Shown piece by piece: positions 1-8,063 of a stretch of DNA of 34,376 nt. Origin of the DNA: an uncultured Clostridia bacterium (GTDB lineage: Bacteria; Bacillota; Clostridia; TANB77; CAG-508); assembly GCA_934129745.1 (NCBI GenBank), contig CAKOWZ010000020.1, positions 1-34,376 on the forward strand, written 5' to 3'. The stretch's first letter is position 1. Each line of letters begins with the position of its first letter. The notes below the pieces were generated by a model. The model ran no database searches, was not told the origin of the DNA, and worked only from the letters and a program-made list of their open reading frames with translations. Position numbers and translations under genes: made by a program.

Positions 1-75
1 ATTTACTAACAGCTCGCCACTATCAGGCACTGTAAGGGACTTTCACCCTCAAGTTGTTGCCCATGCTGGGCACAC
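1..75 (-). mobile_element. 5' end of a group II intron (probably class C), cut by the window edge
   Basis: Read on the minus strand, the sequence from 75 leftward begins GTGTGCCCAGCATGGGC and continues with the paired GAGGGTGAAAGTCCC element. This is the typical start of bacterial group II introns (GUGYGCCC boundary, domain I). The intron boundary falls directly after the T-run of an intrinsic terminator at 78-109, the preferred insertion place of class C introns. Only about 75 nt of domain I are visible; any reverse transcriptase ORF would lie left of the window. The assignment rests on pattern memory of the 5' consensus, not on a covariance search. Confidence 0.72.
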
Positions 76-77
76 TA

Positions 78-109
78 GAAAAAAAGCATTTCAAAAAATG
101 AAATGCTTT
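78..109 (-). terminator. Intrinsic terminator of the cell-wall hydrolase gene, interrupted by the intron
   Basis: Arms AAAGCATTT (83-91) and AAATGCTTT (101-109) form a 9-bp stem. On the minus strand it is followed by a run of T residues that ends at the intron boundary. It lies about 65 bp downstream of the stop codon of the hydrolase gene. Confidence 0.8.
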
Positions 110-174
110 ATAAAAGAAGTTATTTACTTTACTTATGCTGCAATGTTCAGTTAGAATCTAAATCATTTTAAAAT

Positions 175-1068
175 TTAGCGAAAGTAATTCCAATATCCAT
201 CACCACTAAATGACAAATATCCATCTTGAAACAGAGCAGTGTTCTCAAAATAATAGTTTACCGCCGATTTTACAGAATCTGTGACTTTACTTGTGAAGTA
301 TTCACCTGTAAGATATGAATTAATCCCTGAAAATTGACCTGGTTGTGTTAGAACATCGTATATCGTGTTTGGATATGATTCAGAATAAACTCGATTCATT
401 ATAACTTCAACTACTTTGGCTTTTTCGGGAATGTCTACATAATCCGCACCATATTCTTGTGCAACTACATTGCATAGCATTATGTATTCACAATCAGTGA
501 TTGTTAGTCCTGTTGTAGATGTTTCAACAATTGTTTCATTTGTTTCTGTTTGTGTAGTATCATTTTGTATTTCAGTATTACTCGAATTTTCGCTGTTTAT
601 TTCTTCTGCAGCCTGATTTTTTTGTGTTTGTGAATTATCAACTATATTTTGCGAGTCTAATTTTTCTAGACTTTGAGCAGTTGTCTGAGTGGTTTGTGTA
701 GTTTGTGTTGTAGTAGTTGTTGTTAATGATGTGGTGGTTTGAGATGTAGTAGATGTACTTGTTATAACATCAGCTAAATCATCGATAGTATCACCATACA
801 TTTCTTCAATTACATAAACAGAATTGGTTATTGATTCAGATTTTTTTGCTTTTTCTTCATGATTTGATTGTAACAATCCTTGTTTTGAAATTAAGGATAT
901 TTGTACTGTGTTTGAGGATAGTTTATCCATCGACTTTGCTACATCTCTTGTTTCTCCACTTAATGTTAAAAGCGATATGCTTGCAACAATAGTGGCAAAT
1001 AACCGTTTTTTTCTCGTTTTTAGGTTCTGATGTAACATACTTCGGACACTTTTTCCTGAGCTATTCAT
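175..1068 (-). CDS. Cell-wall hydrolase of the SleB/CwlJ (Hydrolase_2) family with Thr-rich linker
   Basis: A 297-residue exported or membrane-anchored peptidoglycan hydrolase. Residues about 20-40 form a basic-then-hydrophobic N-terminal anchor or signal. Residues about 100-132 are a Thr/Gln-rich low-complexity linker (runs of T and TTQ). The C-terminal 110 residues match the SleB catalytic domain: NVVAQEYG (putative catalytic Glu), then AKVVEVIMNRVYS, then YPNTIYDVLTQPGQFSG. Family members cleave spore cortex or vegetative peptidoglycan; the long linker suggests a vegetative wall enzyme rather than classical SleB, but this is inference. An AAAGGAG-like site lies about 11 nt before the ATG, which is rather far. 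The gene is monocistronic, with its own sigma-A-like promoter at 1158-1186 and a terminator downstream. Confidence 0.85.
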   Translation of the reverse strand: MNSSGKSVRSMLHQNLKTRKKRLFATIVASISLLTLSGETRDVAKSMDKLSSNTVQISLISKQGLLQSNHEEKAKKSESITNSVYVIEEMYGDTIDDLADVITSTSTTSQTTTSLTTTTTTQTTQTTQTTAQSLEKLDSQNIVDNSQTQKNQAAEEINSENSSNTEIQNDTTQTETNETIVETSTTGLTITDCEYIMLCNVVAQEYGADYVDIPEKAKVVEVIMNRVYSESYPNTIYDVLTQPGQFSGINSYLTGEYFTSKVTDSVKSAVNYYFENTALFQDGYLSFSGDGYWNYFR

Positions 1069-1157
1069 TGGTATTATTACTCCTTTTCAGTTTTGTGCAT
1101 TTAAATTACTTAATTGCACAGCTTATTATTTATGCGTAATAAATTCGCATAACATAG

Positions 1158-1186
1158 ATTATAACACATTATTGTAAACTTGTCTA
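1158..1186 (-). promoter_or_regulatory. Sigma-A-type promoter for the hydrolase gene, with hairpin leader
   Basis: On the minus strand, -35 TAGACA (1181-1186), a 17-bp spacer and -10 TATAAT (1158-1163). Just downstream an inverted repeat TTATGCG (1130-1136) / CGCATAA (1146-1152) overlaps the likely transcript start. A second one, GTGCA...TGCAC, spans about 1096-1119. Either could be an operator or a 5' UTR hairpin. The stretch 1190-1470 behind the promoter is AT-rich and shows no gene. Confidence 0.75.
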
Positions 1187-1474
1187 TATTTTTTATGTGA
1201 AATTCTTTATATATAGCTGCTGGCTCAAGTTAACATGAATTTGTTTTTAATTATAATAAAATAGTCTATTTTGTTTTTGAATATATGGTTTTAATGTTTA
1301 ATTTATTTTTTGTAACTGTTTTACATAATTTTTTATAATTTTCTGTGTGTCAACTTTTTATGTTGTTTTCTTTAAGTTCAATGTCATTTAGTTTACATAG
1401 TTCAAAAATAATTTTTATGGTGTCAACCTGTTATGTTTATTGTTGCTACTTGATATATACTTTTGAACATTCAA

Positions 1475-1508
1475 GTGAGCAATTGGGGACGCGTCCCCAA
1501 TTGCTCAC
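1475..1508. repeat. 34-bp perfect palindrome, copy 1 of a GGGGACGCGTCCCC element
   Basis: A perfect palindrome, GTGAGCAATTGGGGACG and its reverse complement, centred between 1491 and 1492. A second copy sharing the 24-bp core lies at 4535-4558. The GC-rich core stands out in an AT-rich genome. It is intergenic, 178 bp downstream of rho. It is probably a dispersed REP/MITE-like palindrome or a bidirectional terminator. Confidence 0.85.
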
Positions 1509-1515
1509 CACAAAA

Positions 1516-1553
1516 AAATCAAGCCTTGAACTATATTAATAACCTATAGTTCA
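1516..1553 (-). terminator. Intrinsic terminator downstream of rho
   Basis: Inverted repeat around CTTGAACTATA and TATAGTTCAAG with a 9-nt loop. On the minus strand it is followed by GCTTGATTTTTTT. It is about 130 bp beyond the rho stop codon. Confidence 0.65.
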
Positions 1554-1685
1554 AGACCTGACTCCTTTTATTTCCGCTCATTTTAATATATTATAACTAA
1601 CACAAAATCGTTTTTCTCTTATTTATAACCATCTGTGCCATTTTATTCTCTTTTTAATTTTATAGATTGATAATTTTACTTCTTT

Positions 1686-3182
1686 TTATTTATAATTTTT
1701 CAAATACTCATCCATCTTTTCCATAAATTCATTATTATTTTTAGTAGCAACCATTTGAGAAATAAGTTGTTCAGTAACATCTGCAACTGGTAATGAATTT
1801 AGAGCTTTTCTTAAAGCATAAACTGTCTCTAATTCTTTTTTATTTAACAATAAATCTTCTCTTCTTGTTCCAGATTTATTAATATCAATAGCTGGATATA
1901 TACGTTTTTCAGATAATTTTCTATCTAACACAACTTCCATATTACCAGTACCTTTGAACTCTTCAAAAATAACCTCATCCATTCTACTTCCTGTTTCAAC
2001 TAGTGAAGTAGCTAATATTGTAAGGCTTCCCCCGTTTTCAATATTTCTAGCAGCACCAAAGAATTTTTTAGGTTTGTGTAATGCAGCAGGGTCAAAACCA
2101 CCTGATAATGTTCTTCCTGATGATGGGATAACTAAGTTATATGCACGAGCAAGTCTTGTAATACTGTCTAATAATATAACAACATCTTTCTTTTGCTCTG
2201 TAAGTCTTTTTGCTCTTTCAAGAACCATTTCAGCAACTTTAACATGATGTTCTGGTAATTCATCAAAAGTAGAATAAATTACATCTCCATTAATAGAGCG
2301 AATCATATCTGTAACTTCTTCTGGTCTTTCATCTATCAATAACACAATAAGCTCAACTTCTGGATTATTTGCTGTAATACTATTTGCAATTTTCTTTAAT
2401 AATGTTGTTTTTCCAACTTTTGGTGGAGCAACAATCATTCCTCTTTGTCCTTTTCCTATTGGTGATATTAAATCAATAATTCTTGTTGCAAATTCAGTAG
2501 GACGTGTTTCTAGGCGTAATCTTTCATTAGGATATATAGGTGTTAAATCATCAAATTTTACTCTTCTATATGCTTTTTCAGGTGCTTCACCATTTACCTC
2601 ACCAACAAATATAAGTGCTGGGAATTTTTCTCCCTCTTTTGGAGTTCTTGCTATACCTTTAATTTTATCACCTTTGTCTAATCTAAACCTTTTAATTTGA
2701 ACTGGTGATATATATACATCTTTAGGACTTGATAAATAATTTTTTCCCCTTAAAAATCCATATCCATCTGGTAAAACTTCCAAAATACCTTCTACAATAA
2801 AATCATCATCATTTGTAAGTTTGTAGTATGTATTTGATGAATCATTTACCATGTTTTCTGAATCATCATTATCATCATCGTATTGAAAATTAGATTGGAA
2901 ACTTGATTGATTTAATGTTCTAATCCCATTTCTTTCACTTTGATAATCATTAGAACTCTCATAGTTTTTTCTTTGATAATCATTAGAATTTTCATAATTT
3001 TTTTGATTTGATTTTTGATAATCATTTTGGTAACTATTATTTCTTGAATAACTAGTTTGTCCCGCTTCTAGGTTATTTAATAACTCAATTAATTCATCTT
3101 TCTTTAATTTTGAAACATTTTTTGTTCCTTTATCTTTTGCTAATTGACGTAACTCAACTAATGTAAATTTTTCGTAGTTCAT
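1686..3182 (-). CDS. rho: Transcription termination factor Rho with Asn/Gln/Tyr-rich insert
   Basis: A 498-residue hexameric RNA-dependent ATPase that terminates transcription. Residues 1-40 are the Rho N-terminal SAP-like helical domain (FTLVELRQLAKDKG). Residues about 41-120 are a low-complexity insert rich in Asn, Gln, Ser and Tyr, including an imperfect tandem NYENSNDYQ/NYESSNDYQ at 62-81 and an acidic DDDNDD tail. Residues about 126-200 are the cold-shock-like RNA-binding domain (EGILEVLPDGYGFLR). The RecA-like motor follows, with Walker A APPKVGKTT (252-260) and Walker B-type VVILLDS. All catalytic motifs are intact. Insert-bearing Rho proteins are known in Clostridia, including the prion-like Rho of Clostridium botulinum. 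The ATG is preceded by AAGGGGGAAATTGT. Confidence 0.97.
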   Translation of the reverse strand: MNYEKFTLVELRQLAKDKGTKNVSKLKKDELIELLNNLEAGQTSYSRNNSYQNDYQKSNQKNYENSNDYQRKNYESSNDYQSERNGIRTLNQSSFQSNFQYDDDNDDSENMVNDSSNTYYKLTNDDDFIVEGILEVLPDGYGFLRGKNYLSSPKDVYISPVQIKRFRLDKGDKIKGIARTPKEGEKFPALIFVGEVNGEAPEKAYRRVKFDDLTPIYPNERLRLETRPTEFATRIIDLISPIGKGQRGMIVAPPKVGKTTLLKKIANSITANNPEVELIVLLIDERPEEVTDMIRSINGDVIYSTFDELPEHHVKVAEMVLERAKRLTEQKKDVVILLDSITRLARAYNLVIPSSGRTLSGGFDPAALHKPKKFFGAARNIENGGSLTILATSLVETGSRMDEVIFEEFKGTGNMEVVLDRKLSEKRIYPAIDINKSGTRREDLLLNKKELETVYALRKALNSLPVADVTEQLISQMVATKNNNEFMEKMDEYLKNYK

Positions 3183-3267
3183 ACAATTTCCCCCTTAAAA
3201 ATATTTAAATATATAGTTTTTTCTTCTTTTTGGAATATTTAAGAATAAAATGATTGAAAAAATTTTC

Positions 3268-3303
3268 ATAATAAGAGGTTTGAATTAAATAACCTCTTAT
3301 TAT
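3268..3303 (-). terminator. Terminator at the end of divIC
   Basis: Arms ATAATAAGAGGTT (3268-3280) and AACCTCTTATTAT (3291-3303) form a 13-bp stem that overlaps the divIC stop codon. On the minus strand a GAAAATTTTTT tract follows. It separates the divIC operon from rho. Confidence 0.75.
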
Positions 3304-3572
3304 TTACTGATATCTATATATACTCGTTCATTTGGTAAATACATTCCTAATTTATCTCTTGCCATCTCTTCAATAAATTCTGTTGAATCTATATTATTTG
3401 TCTTTTCTAATAATTCAGAATTACGTTGTTGTTCCTGTGCTATCAACTCTTGATAGTGTTGTTCTTCTTTTTTGTAACCAATTAAGATTTGCTGTCTTGA
3501 TATAAATGTATATGCTACATATATAACAATTCCGATTATTAGAATTCGGTTAAATTTAATCTTCTTTTTCAT
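3300..3572 (-). CDS. divIC: Septum formation initiator, DivIC/FtsB family
   Basis: A 90-residue bitopic membrane protein. It has a short basic N-terminus, one membrane helix (ILIIGIVIYVAYTFI), a heptad-like coiled coil (about residues 31-62), and the family C-terminal motif FIEEMARDKLGMYLPNERVY. DivIC/FtsB proteins act at the septum together with FtsL and DivIB. The start at 3572 is chosen because GGAG lies 6 nt upstream of this ATG; an ATG four codons earlier would overlap that site. The order yabP-yabQ-divIC is the classical Clostridia/Bacillus arrangement and supports the call. Confidence 0.88.
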   Translation of the reverse strand: MKKKIKFNRILIIGIVIYVAYTFISRQQILIGYKKEEQHYQELIAQEQQRNSELLEKTNNIDSTEFIEEMARDKLGMYLPNERVYIDISK

Positions 3573-3669
3573 ACGTTTCTCCATTTTCTTTTTATCAATC
3601 TATATATCTATTTCTACATTATAACACAAAATCCTGCATTTGCCACTATTTTTTGAAAAATTTTTTAAT

Positions 3670-4107
3670 TTATTTTTTTACTGGCAATTTATTATCTTGT
3701 TTAACCTTTATTTTTTTGTGTTCTTTATTTAAGCGAATTTTATATATATTGATTTTTTTTATTAAAACTGATTTGATTTTACTAAATGGTAATAGTAACA
3801 GTTTAATAATATGTTTTATAATATCTATAATTTTAATATTTATTATAATAATATATTTACTAACTATTAGAAAATATATTAATGTACCTAATATTAATGT
3901 GAAAATCATATATAATCGTATTTGACCATCTGTAAATGTAATTATTGTATACAGTAATACTAAGCCTGTTAAAATCCAAAATAAAATATCTTCTATATAT
4001 ATTAAAATATTCGGCATTTTAAAAGCTTTTCTTGTTATCCTAAATATATCAAATAAAAATCCTACAACCAATCCACATATAGCAAATGATAATAATTGTG
4101 TAGCCAA
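3670..4107 (-). CDS. yabQ: Spore cortex biosynthesis protein YabQ
   Basis: A 145-residue multi-pass membrane protein. Three to four hydrophobic segments lie in residues 4-110, with the YabQ-like N-terminal signature GLVVGFLFDIFRITRK. The C-terminus is basic and cytosolic. YabQ is required for cortex formation in the outer forespore membrane. The only start compatible with the frame is TTG at 4107, because an in-frame TGA lies four codons upstream; the RBS is weak. It sits between yabP (upstream, 35 bp) and divIC (downstream, about 100 bp). Confidence 0.85.
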   Translation of the reverse strand: MATQLLSFAICGLVVGFLFDIFRITRKAFKMPNILIYIEDILFWILTGLVLLYTIITFTDGQIRLYMIFTLILGTLIYFLIVSKYIIIINIKIIDIIKHIIKLLLLPFSKIKSVLIKKINIYKIRLNKEHKKIKVKQDNKLPVKK

Positions 4108-4142
4108 TAGTGTTCACATCCATTCTGTGCAATTTGCAATTA

Positions 4143-4455
4143 TTATTTAAATATCTTTCCTAATAAAGATGAGCTTCCTTTTCTCTCCTCTTCTTTTTCA
4201 CTGTAAGATAAATTATTTATTTCCCCTTCAATAATTACCTCCTCAGTATCTAAACTAAGTTTATTAATCCTTAAATTCTCACCTTTTATTGTTAATAACC
4301 CTAAACCGTGTTTCCAATATGACAATTTGATCATCAAAACTCAATACATCATTTACCCCTGATATACTCAATTTTTCTCTATTTTCAAGAATAATATTTT
4401 GCAATAAACCTGTTGTAGAATTATTTAAATTACTTTTTCTATCCTCTATAATCAT
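4143..4455 (-). pseudogene. yabP: Sporulation protein YabP, split by a one-base frameshift
   Basis: Starting from ATG 4455 (GGGAG 8 nt upstream) the frame reads MIIEDRKSN... then LENREKLSISGVNDVLSFDD and QIVILETR. It then leaves frame. The remainder (GLLTIKGENLRINKLSLD, then the acidic tail) continues in the next frame to 4143. Removing one T from the TTT at about 4303-4305 restores ILETRLGLLTIKG, which matches YabP. YabP works with YabQ at the outer forespore membrane and is normally essential for cortex assembly, so either the strain is affected or the base is a sequencing error. An apparent 64-residue ORF here is only the C-terminal part. Confidence 0.85.
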
Positions 4456-4509
4456 TTACTTATCTCCCTTCTTACTTAATTAAATCATTTATATCAATAT
4501 ATGCTGGTT

Positions 4510-4561
4510 GTACAAAAATATTCCTATTTTTGTACAATTGGGGACGCGTCCCCAATTGCAC
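4510..4561. repeat. Paired palindromes between yabP and aspartate kinase, copy 2 of the GGGGACGCGTCCCC element
   Basis: Two abutting hairpins. The first is GTACAAAAATA (4510-4520) / TATTTTTGTAC (4525-4535). The second is the 24-bp palindrome CAATTGGGGACG plus its complement, at 4535-4558, identical in core to 1480-1503. They lie between the divergent yabP and aspartate kinase starts. They may separate the two transcription units or regulate both. Confidence 0.8.
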
Positions 4562-4648
4562 ACTTTAGAAAAGTTTTCATATTATATACTAGGAAAGTTT
4601 TTTTAAAAGCTTTCGTATAAAAATAAAAAAGAGAAGAAGGTGCCTCAT

Positions 4649-5930
4649 ATGGACACATTAGACACATTAAATACATTAGATACTATTGTAATGAAATTTG
4701 GTGGAAGTTCTGTAGCTGATAATGATAAGTTACGATTAGTGGCTGATAAGATTATAGAACTTTATAATAAACAAAATAATATTGTTGTTGTTGTTTCAGC
4801 TCAACGGTAAAACTACTGATGGATTATTAAAACAGGCATATGAATTAGCTAGTGTTCCTGATAATCGAGAACTTGATGTTTTGCTTAGTTCTGGCGAGCA
4901 AATTTCTATTTCTAAATTATGCATTTTACTTAATGAATTAGGATATAATGCTGTGTCATTGACTGGATGGCAGGCTGGAATTTTTACAAATGATTCTAAT
5001 CAAAAGGCTATTATTGAAAATATTGATACTTCTAGAATATTGGCAGAATTGTCACAAAGGAAGATAGTTGTTATTGCTGGTTTTCAGGGGATTAATAAAA
5101 ATTTAGATATTACTACTTTAGGAAGAGGTGGTTCTGATACCACAGCAGTTGCAGTTGCTGCAGCTTTGAAGGCTAAACATTGTTTTATTTTTTCAGATGT
5201 AGATGGTGTATATACAACAGACCCAAATAAAATGCCAGATGCTAAAAAACTTACTAATTTGTCATATATTGAAATGATGGATATTGCTAATGAAGGTGCT
5301 AGAGTTTTGCATAATAGGTGTGTTGAAATAGGCGAAAAATTTAATATTCCAATTATAACTAAATCTACTTTTAATAATAAATCTGGTAGTGTTATTAATG
5401 GAAAAATTGAAGAAAATGTTGTTAAGAGTATTGTTAAAAATGATGATATATTAATGGTTAATATTTATAATACTAATATAATAGGACATCAAAAATCTTA
5501 TGAAATTAATAAATGTTTTTTAGATATTCAAAAAAGCTTAATTTCAAGTGATATATTGCCAATAGAGTCTATTCAAAACAATTGTTCTGACGGTGATGTT
5601 TATCATAATAAATCTATCAATCTTATCCAAGACAGTTGTTCTTGTGTATATACATTTTTAATAAAATCTGCTGATATTAACAAATTAAATGTATTATTAA
5701 ATATTAAATTAAAAGATTTCAACTCATCTATTACCCCTATAACCCGTATTTCAATAGTTGGTTATGGTATTACTGCTGATAATGTTATTATAGATAAAAT
5801 CTTAAATATAACTGAGCAGTTTGAAGTTAATATTTGCTGTATAAATATAACAAATACAAAAATTATTTTTACTTTTGATAAAATAGTTACAAATGAATTA
5901 TTAAAAAAATTACACGAGGAATTGTTTTAA
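4649..5930 (+). pseudogene. Aspartate kinase, frameshifted by one inserted base
   Basis: The only long plus-strand gene. Translation from ATG 4649 (AAGAAGG upstream) gives the aspartokinase start IVMKFGGSSVADNDKL, then NIVVVVSAQ, then hits TAA. Deleting one C at 4805 restores SAQGKTTDGLLKQAYEL, and the frame then runs to 5930. Further family signatures: TTLGRGGSDTTAVAVAAAL (ATP/substrate binding) and FSDVDGVYTTDPNKM. The C-terminal 160 residues are the ACT-like regulatory region (ISIVGYGITADN). The full length would be about 427 residues, normal for a monofunctional LysC-type enzyme making aspartyl phosphate for Lys/Thr/Met synthesis. It carries no fused homoserine dehydrogenase. A 382-residue ORF starting at 4782 is an artefact of the shift. 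Confidence 0.9.
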
Positions 5931-5948
5931 TTCCTTGTGTAATTTTTT
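5910..5948 (+). terminator. Intrinsic terminator overlapping the aspartate kinase stop
   Basis: A 14-bp stem with some G-U pairs, TTACACGAGGAATT (5910-5923) / AATTCCTTGTGTAA (5929-5942), followed by six T residues. The hairpin contains the stop codon. Confidence 0.88.
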
Positions 5949-6005
5949 ATATAAAGCCTTATAAAGTCAGTAGTAGTCATAAACTATAATTAATATTTTT
6001 GCACT

Positions 6006-6650
6006 CTACTTTCTAATAAAATAAGATCCTATTACAAATGCTATGAAAAGAACGATAAGTATAATTTTACCAATCTTCCTAAAAACTTTAAATCTTTCAT
6101 ATCCAACAAATTTATTTTCTTCCGCTTCTTTAATTTCAAAATTATTCAAAAATTTTTCAGTATCTTCAGGAGTAATAAAATAATTAGGAAAAGACAATTC
6201 TTTAATTCTACCAGTATTATCTGTGTATCTAAGAACAATACTATAAACTCTTTTACTTGGAATTAAAAATCCATAATCATTGTATTTAGATAAATAAACA
6301 CTTTTTAATTTATCATAAGAAAACTTTCCTTCTTGAAATCCAAATTTTATATATAATCCATCCTCAGTACATTTGAATCTAAAATAATTAAATATAAAAA
6401 AACATATTCCAGCTACAGCAAAAAACGCTAATACCATTAAAAGAATTTTAAAATTAGTTCTAAATGTCCAAATAATTAGTAATAATAATATTATTGAAGC
6501 TATTAAAACAATATATTTTCTTTTTTTCAATACTTTAAATGAATTAGACTCAATTTCAATATTTTGTTCTTTAATTCCTGTTACTTCACAATATCTTCTT
6601 TTTTCGTTATTTTTATATACATCTTTCCATTTTAATTTCTTTTGTTCCAT
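6006..6650 (-). CDS. Membrane protein with PH-like cytosolic domain, unknown function
   Basis: 214 residues. Two adjacent membrane helices occupy about residues 46-88 (YIVLIASIILLLLIIW and ILLMVLAFFAVAGICFFIF), and a third helix is at the C-terminus (IGKIILIVLFIAFVIGSYFI). The stretch between (about 92-180) is beta-rich, KCTEDGLYIKFGFQEGKFSYDKLKSVYL, and resembles the bacterial PH / YdbS-like domains that follow paired membrane helices. The start is supported by AAAGGAGGATTAAATA before the ATG. It lies 31 bp downstream of prfB and may be cotranscribed with it. No function can be assigned. Confidence 0.7.
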   Translation of the reverse strand: MEQKKLKWKDVYKNNEKRRYCEVTGIKEQNIEIESNSFKVLKKRKYIVLIASIILLLLIIWTFRTNFKILLMVLAFFAVAGICFFIFNYFRFKCTEDGLYIKFGFQEGKFSYDKLKSVYLSKYNDYGFLIPSKRVYSIVLRYTDNTGRIKELSFPNYFITPEDTEKFLNNFEIKEAEENKFVGYERFKVFRKIGKIILIVLFIAFVIGSYFIRK

Positions 6651-6681
6651 TATTTAATCCTCCTTTAAATTATACCATTAT

Positions 6682-7846
6682 CTATAATATAACATAATTT
6701 AAACATCCCCGATTACATGATTTTAAATATGCTTTCATAAAGCCATTTAAATCTCCATCCATAACACCTTGTACATTTCCTACTTCATAATTTGTTCTAT
6801 GATCTTTTACTAATGTATATGGGCAAAATACATATGAACGTATTTGACTTCCCCATGCTATATCTTTTTGTTCACCTTTTAAATCTTCAATTTTTTCCTT
6901 ATGTTCACGTTCTTTTAAATCAAGTAATTTTGATTTAAGCATTTTCATTGCTGTTTCTCTGTTTTGAATTTGTGATCTTTCTGTTTGACATGCAACCACT
7001 ATATTAGTCGGAATATGTGTAATTCTTACTGCTGATGAAGTTTTGTTAATATGTTGACCACCAGCACCTGAAGCTCTATAAGTATCTATTCGTAAATCAT
7101 CTGGATTTATTTCTATTTCTATATCTTCTGTTATCTCTGGCAAAACCTCTACAGATGCAAATGATGTATGTCTTCTTCCACCAGCATCAAAAGGAGAAAT
7201 TCTTACCAATCTATGTACACCTTTTTCAGATTTCATGTATCCATAAGCATAATCTCCTGATATTGTAAATGTAACACTTTTTAAACCAGCTTCATCGCCA
7301 TCTAAATAATCTAATTCCTGAACAGTGTATCCATTTGCCACTGCCCATCTGCAATACATTCTATATAACATTTCTGCCCAATCTTGTGATTCTGTTCCAC
7401 CAGCACCAGGATGTATTGTTATTATAGCATTATTTAAGTCATATTTTCCTGATAATAATGTTGATATCTCTAGGTTTTCTAATTCATTTTGTATATTTGT
7501 TGTATTTAATAATATTTCTTTAATCATTTCATTATGTTCTTGTGTATTTACATTATCTGCTGATTCTTTAATTTCTGTGTCAACTAATTCAGACATTTCT
7601 ATTAATTCATCTAATTCATTATTTAATTTATAAAATTTTTCTATTTTATCCTTTATTATTTTCATTTTTTGTAATATCATACCAGATTTTTTTGAATCAT
7701 TCCAAAATCCTTCTTTAACAGTTTCTGATTCTAATTCAGTAATCTCTTTTTCTAGTTTTGCAATGTCAAAGAGATTCACCTGTTTCTTTTAATTTTTGTT
7801 TAAGATTATTAAGAACTTTTATATTATCTTCTAGTTCTAAAATCAT
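6682..7846 (-). CDS. prfB: Peptide chain release factor 2 (programmed +1 frameshift)
   Basis: Class I release factor for UAA/UGA codons. The short first frame starts at ATG 7846 (MILELEDNIKVLNNLKQKL...GESL) and ends at an in-frame TGA at 7766-7768, in the context CTT TGA C. A +1 shift on CTT continues as LDIAKLEKEITELESET to 6682. The main frame holds the tripeptide discriminator SPF (VRISPFDAGGRRHTSF) and the catalytic GGQ (RASGAGGQHINKTSSAV). The total length is about 385 residues. Annotating only the 365-residue zero-frame ORF would miss the 25-codon leader. It is autoregulated by RF2 level in other bacteria. Confidence 0.97.
7766..7785 (-). promoter_or_regulatory. prfB programmed frameshift signal
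   Basis: On the minus strand, an internal Shine-Dalgarno-like AGGTGA precedes the slippery CTT (7769-7771), the in-frame UGA (7766-7768) and a following C. This matches the universal RF2 autoregulatory site, in which slow recognition of UGA when RF2 is scarce permits +1 slippage. Confidence 0.9.
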
Positions 7847-7939
7847 TACTATCACTTCCCTTTTGAGTATTTTTATTATTGAATTTATTTTAACATATTG
7901 TTTTTTGTGAAGTCAAGTATAATAGAGTATATGAACGGG

Positions 7940-8019
7940 AAAATCACCCATAACTTAGAGCTTCACTTGTACGTGAGTTATATCACTTGTATGTGACTTT
8001 CTAAGTTATAGGTGATTTT
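7940..8019. repeat. 80-nt cloverleaf-like palindromic element
   Basis: The outer stem pairs AAAATCACC (7940-7948) with GGTGATTTT (8011-8019) and ATAACTTAGA (7950-7959) with TCTAAGTTAT (8000-8009). Inside lie two nearly identical small hairpins, TCACTTGTACGTGA and TCACTTGTATGTGA. The whole can fold as a multi-branch structure. A TATAAT-like box on the plus strand lies just upstream (about 7918-7923). It may be a small RNA, a MITE-like palindrome or a complex terminator between two convergent influences. No ORF is present. Confidence 0.7.
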
Positions 8020-8020
8020 T

Positions 8021-8052
8021 AATAGTGCCTGTACGCACTATTAAATTTTTTG
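8021..8052. terminator. Bidirectional terminator-like hairpin
   Basis: AATAGTGC (8021-8028) / GCACTATT (8035-8042) with a 6-nt loop. It is followed on the plus strand by AAATTTTTT and on the minus strand by AAAAATCACC. It lies about 20 bp downstream of the stop of the 8064-8546 gene. Confidence 0.65.
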
Positions 8053-8063
8053 TTGAACAAGAC

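Noticed and set aside
1345..1539. Plus-strand ORF of 64 codons between the hydrolase gene and rho
   Set aside because: It runs straight through the 34-bp palindrome and the rho terminator, has no RBS, and its product has no protein-like pattern.
4456..4648. Lysine riboswitch before the aspartate kinase gene
   Set aside because: The leader is under 200 nt, is occupied by palindromes and shows none of the conserved L-box elements I would expect.
4782..5930. Aspartate kinase as an intact gene starting at 4782
   Set aside because: That start would delete the essential KFGGSSV loop, which is present in the other frame just upstream. The frameshift explanation fits better.
7921..8060. A tRNA-like gene from the cloverleaf fold
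   Set aside because: There is no T-loop GTTCRA box, no anticodon arm of correct size and no acceptor of 7 bp; only the overall branching resembles tRNA.
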